DNA of 34,773 nt from an uncultured Eubacterium sp. (GTDB taxonomy: Bacteria; Bacillota; Clostridia; Lachnospirales; Lachnospiraceae): assembly GCA_900547255.1 (NCBI GenBank), contig URGC01000009.1, positions 1 to 34,773 on the forward strand, read 5' to 3'. A program made the translations under genes and the position numbers. Positions 33,862 to 34,773 of this stretch are shown piece after piece. How positions within the stretch are numbered: the first letter of the stretch is position 1; each line of letters begins with the position of its first letter. The notes under the pieces were generated by a model. The model did not search any database. It saw only the letters and a list, made by a program, of their open reading frames with translations, and was not told where the DNA came from.

Positions 33862-34023
33862 TTGATTACAGAAGATATTCTGTCATGGATTTCGACATTG
33901 CCTAGATGGGAACAAAAACTAGGATATTATCTGCCTGTACTGAAATACAAAGACGCTTCAGTATATCATGGGGCACTCGGATATAGCAGTGACCATGAAT
34001 GTATATACGCATCTTGGTCTTGA
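33862..34023 (+). pseudogene. Broken 5' end of an unidentified gene
   Basis: An open frame from a TTG at 33862 begins MITEDILSWISTLPRWEQKL and stops at 34023. The first 25 or so residues resemble the N-termini of ATPase proteins seen beside restriction systems (pattern W..TLP.W...L), a resemblance from memory, not verified. The rest reads through the integrase remnant in the wrong frame, so the original gene was cut off. No function should be assigned. Confidence 0.4.
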
Positions 34024-34093
34024 TGATGCCAGAGAGGAACTTGCCAGATTAAAAGAGACCAGAAATGTAATGAAACTTAAGAGTGTAATGTAG
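33944..34093 (+). pseudogene. Remnant of a second tyrosine integrase (C-terminus)
   Basis: After a stop codon (33941-33943) the frame reads NTKTLQYIMGHSDIAVTM, then NVYTHLGLDDAREELARL, ending at TAG 34091-34093. This is the C-terminal catalytic segment of a Tn916-type integrase: the LQYIMGHSDIAVTMNVYTH box with the nucleophile Tyr. Everything upstream is gone. It differs from the intact recombinase at 28127, so another mobile element once ended here. The 423-base stretch 33838-34260 holds only this debris and the hairpin below. Confidence 0.85.
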
Positions 34094-34202
34094 GCTTTCA
34101 GACGAGGTATTTTGTAACACAAAAATAACACATTTGACCATGAAAATATGCGAAATGGTATGAATTTTTATCAAAATACTTATGTTAGTCTGCCAAATGC
34201 AC

Positions 34203-34243
34203 AACCTTGCAAAGCCAGTATTTATAAGGCTTTGAAGGTTTTT
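34203..34243 (+). terminator. Hairpin with T tract before the phosphatase, or attachment site remnant
   Basis: Arms 34203-34216 and 34228-34240 pair over 13 bases with one bulge around an 11-base loop, followed by TTT at 34241-34243; the T tract touches the AGGAGG ribosome binding site. It fits a terminator for the island that also lies in the leader of the next gene. Its position just after an integrase end is also where an att site would be; the sequence cannot separate the two. Confidence 0.55.
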
Positions 34244-34260
34244 AGGAGGATATAAAAAGT

Positions 34261-34710
34261 ATGATAAAAATCTTATTCATCTGCCACGGCAACATCTGTC
34301 GTAGCACAATGGCGCAGAGCGTCATGACATACTTGGCGGCACAGGCTGGGGTGTCAGATAAATTTGAGATAGAATCCGCTGCTACAAGCAGCGAGGAGAT
34401 AGGCAATCCACCACATCATGGGACGGTGGCTAAGCTGAAAAAAGAAGGAATACCGGTGATTCCACATAAAGCAGTCAGAATGACACTGGATGATTATGAG
34501 AAATACGATTATATAATCTGCATGGACACAGAGAATGTCCGAAATATTCAAAGATTGTCAGGCGGAGATCCGGACGAGAAAGTGTACAAGCTCCTTACAT
34601 TTGCAGGAAGCGGTATGGATGTTGCAGACCCATGGTACACAGGAGATTTTGATGCGACATACAGGGACGTTCTTGCAGGATGCAAGGGAATCCTTGAAAA
34701 TCTTGCATAA
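34261..34710 (+). CDS. Low-molecular-weight protein tyrosine phosphatase
   Basis: Cytoplasmic phosphatase of 149 residues, the usual length. The P-loop CHGNICRS (Cys8, Arg14; CX5R) is at the N-terminus and the general acid is Asp123 in DPWYTGDF. The ribosome binding site AGGAGG is at 34244-34249. In bacteria such enzymes often act on tyrosine kinases of capsule or polysaccharide export, but no such gene is in the window. It appears to be chromosomal sequence beyond the island. Downstream bases to the window end hold a short GGTCAAAA direct repeat (34739-34754) and no gene. Confidence 0.95.
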   Translation: MIKILFICHGNICRSTMAQSVMTYLAAQAGVSDKFEIESAATSSEEIGNPPHHGTVAKLKKEGIPVIPHKAVRMTLDDYEKYDYIICMDTENVRNIQRLSGGDPDEKVYKLLTFAGSGMDVADPWYTGDFDATYRDVLAGCKGILENLA

Positions 34711-34773
34711 TTTATATTATTGTATGATATGATGTTGGGGTCAAAAGGTCAAAAAACCTCTTGCAAGCAAGCT

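Noticed and set aside
1..34773. CRISPR array
   Set aside because: No regularly spaced repeat set was found; the repeats present are two-copy or within-gene.

Overview
The window looks like a chromosomal segment from a low-GC Gram-positive anaerobe of the class Clostridia, most likely a Lachnospiraceae member related to Lachnospira/Eubacterium. The basis is AT-rich codon use, strong AGGAGG-type ribosome binding sites, spoIID/spoIIQ-type genes, an agr-type peptide signalling locus, several GGDEF/chemotaxis proteins and a eukaryote-like (type 2) isoleucyl-tRNA synthetase. The species assignment is inference; no rRNA or tRNA gene is present.

Layout. (1) 1-10.7 kb is mostly housekeeping: the 3' part of ileS, a 275-bp near-perfect palindromic element, glgP (glycogen phosphorylase), a 0.5-kb gene-free stretch with a strong terminator, a SpoIID/SpoIIQ-like pair with unusual features, a GH13 alpha-glucanase that fits functionally with glgP, and a convergent hemolysin-III/PAQR membrane protein. 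(2) 10.9-14.6 kb is a divergent agr-like quorum-sensing locus. A LytTR response regulator and an AgrC-like histidine kinase lie on the minus strand; AgrB, AgrD and an unknown protein lie on the plus strand. The intergenic region carries two identical 14-mers 21 bp apart, in the expected place for a LytTR regulator, and the agrB promoter is so close to the ATG that the mRNA is probably leaderless. The AgrD peptide has Ser where Cys normally closes the ring. (3) 14.6-22.7 kb holds a MATE transporter, two tandem paralogous membrane diguanylate cyclases, and a BMP-family lipoprotein directly followed by a chemotaxis receptor.

(4) 22.8-34.1 kb is a defence island built on a type I restriction-modification system: Fic, hsdM, a NERD-domain protein, hsdS1, an MNT nucleotidyltransferase with a broken HEPN partner, a tyrosine recombinase, hsdS2, a small ORF and hsdR. 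The two hsdS genes lie in a perfect 1,121-bp direct repeat, so recombination could delete a 2,833-bp unit carrying the recombinase and the toxin-antitoxin remnant. hsdS2 lacks the normal C-terminal conserved region. A 15-bp perfect inverted repeat sits directly in front of a consensus promoter for fic, and diverged half-sites recur in both hsdS leaders, suggesting shared regulation. The island ends in gene debris (a broken ORF and the catalytic C-terminus of a second integrase), after which chromosomal-type sequence resumes with a low-molecular-weight tyrosine phosphatase.

The observations most worth following are the Ser-type AgrD with its leaderless agrB, the direct-repeat hsdS/recombinase arrangement with the shared operator, and the palindromic element after ileS.
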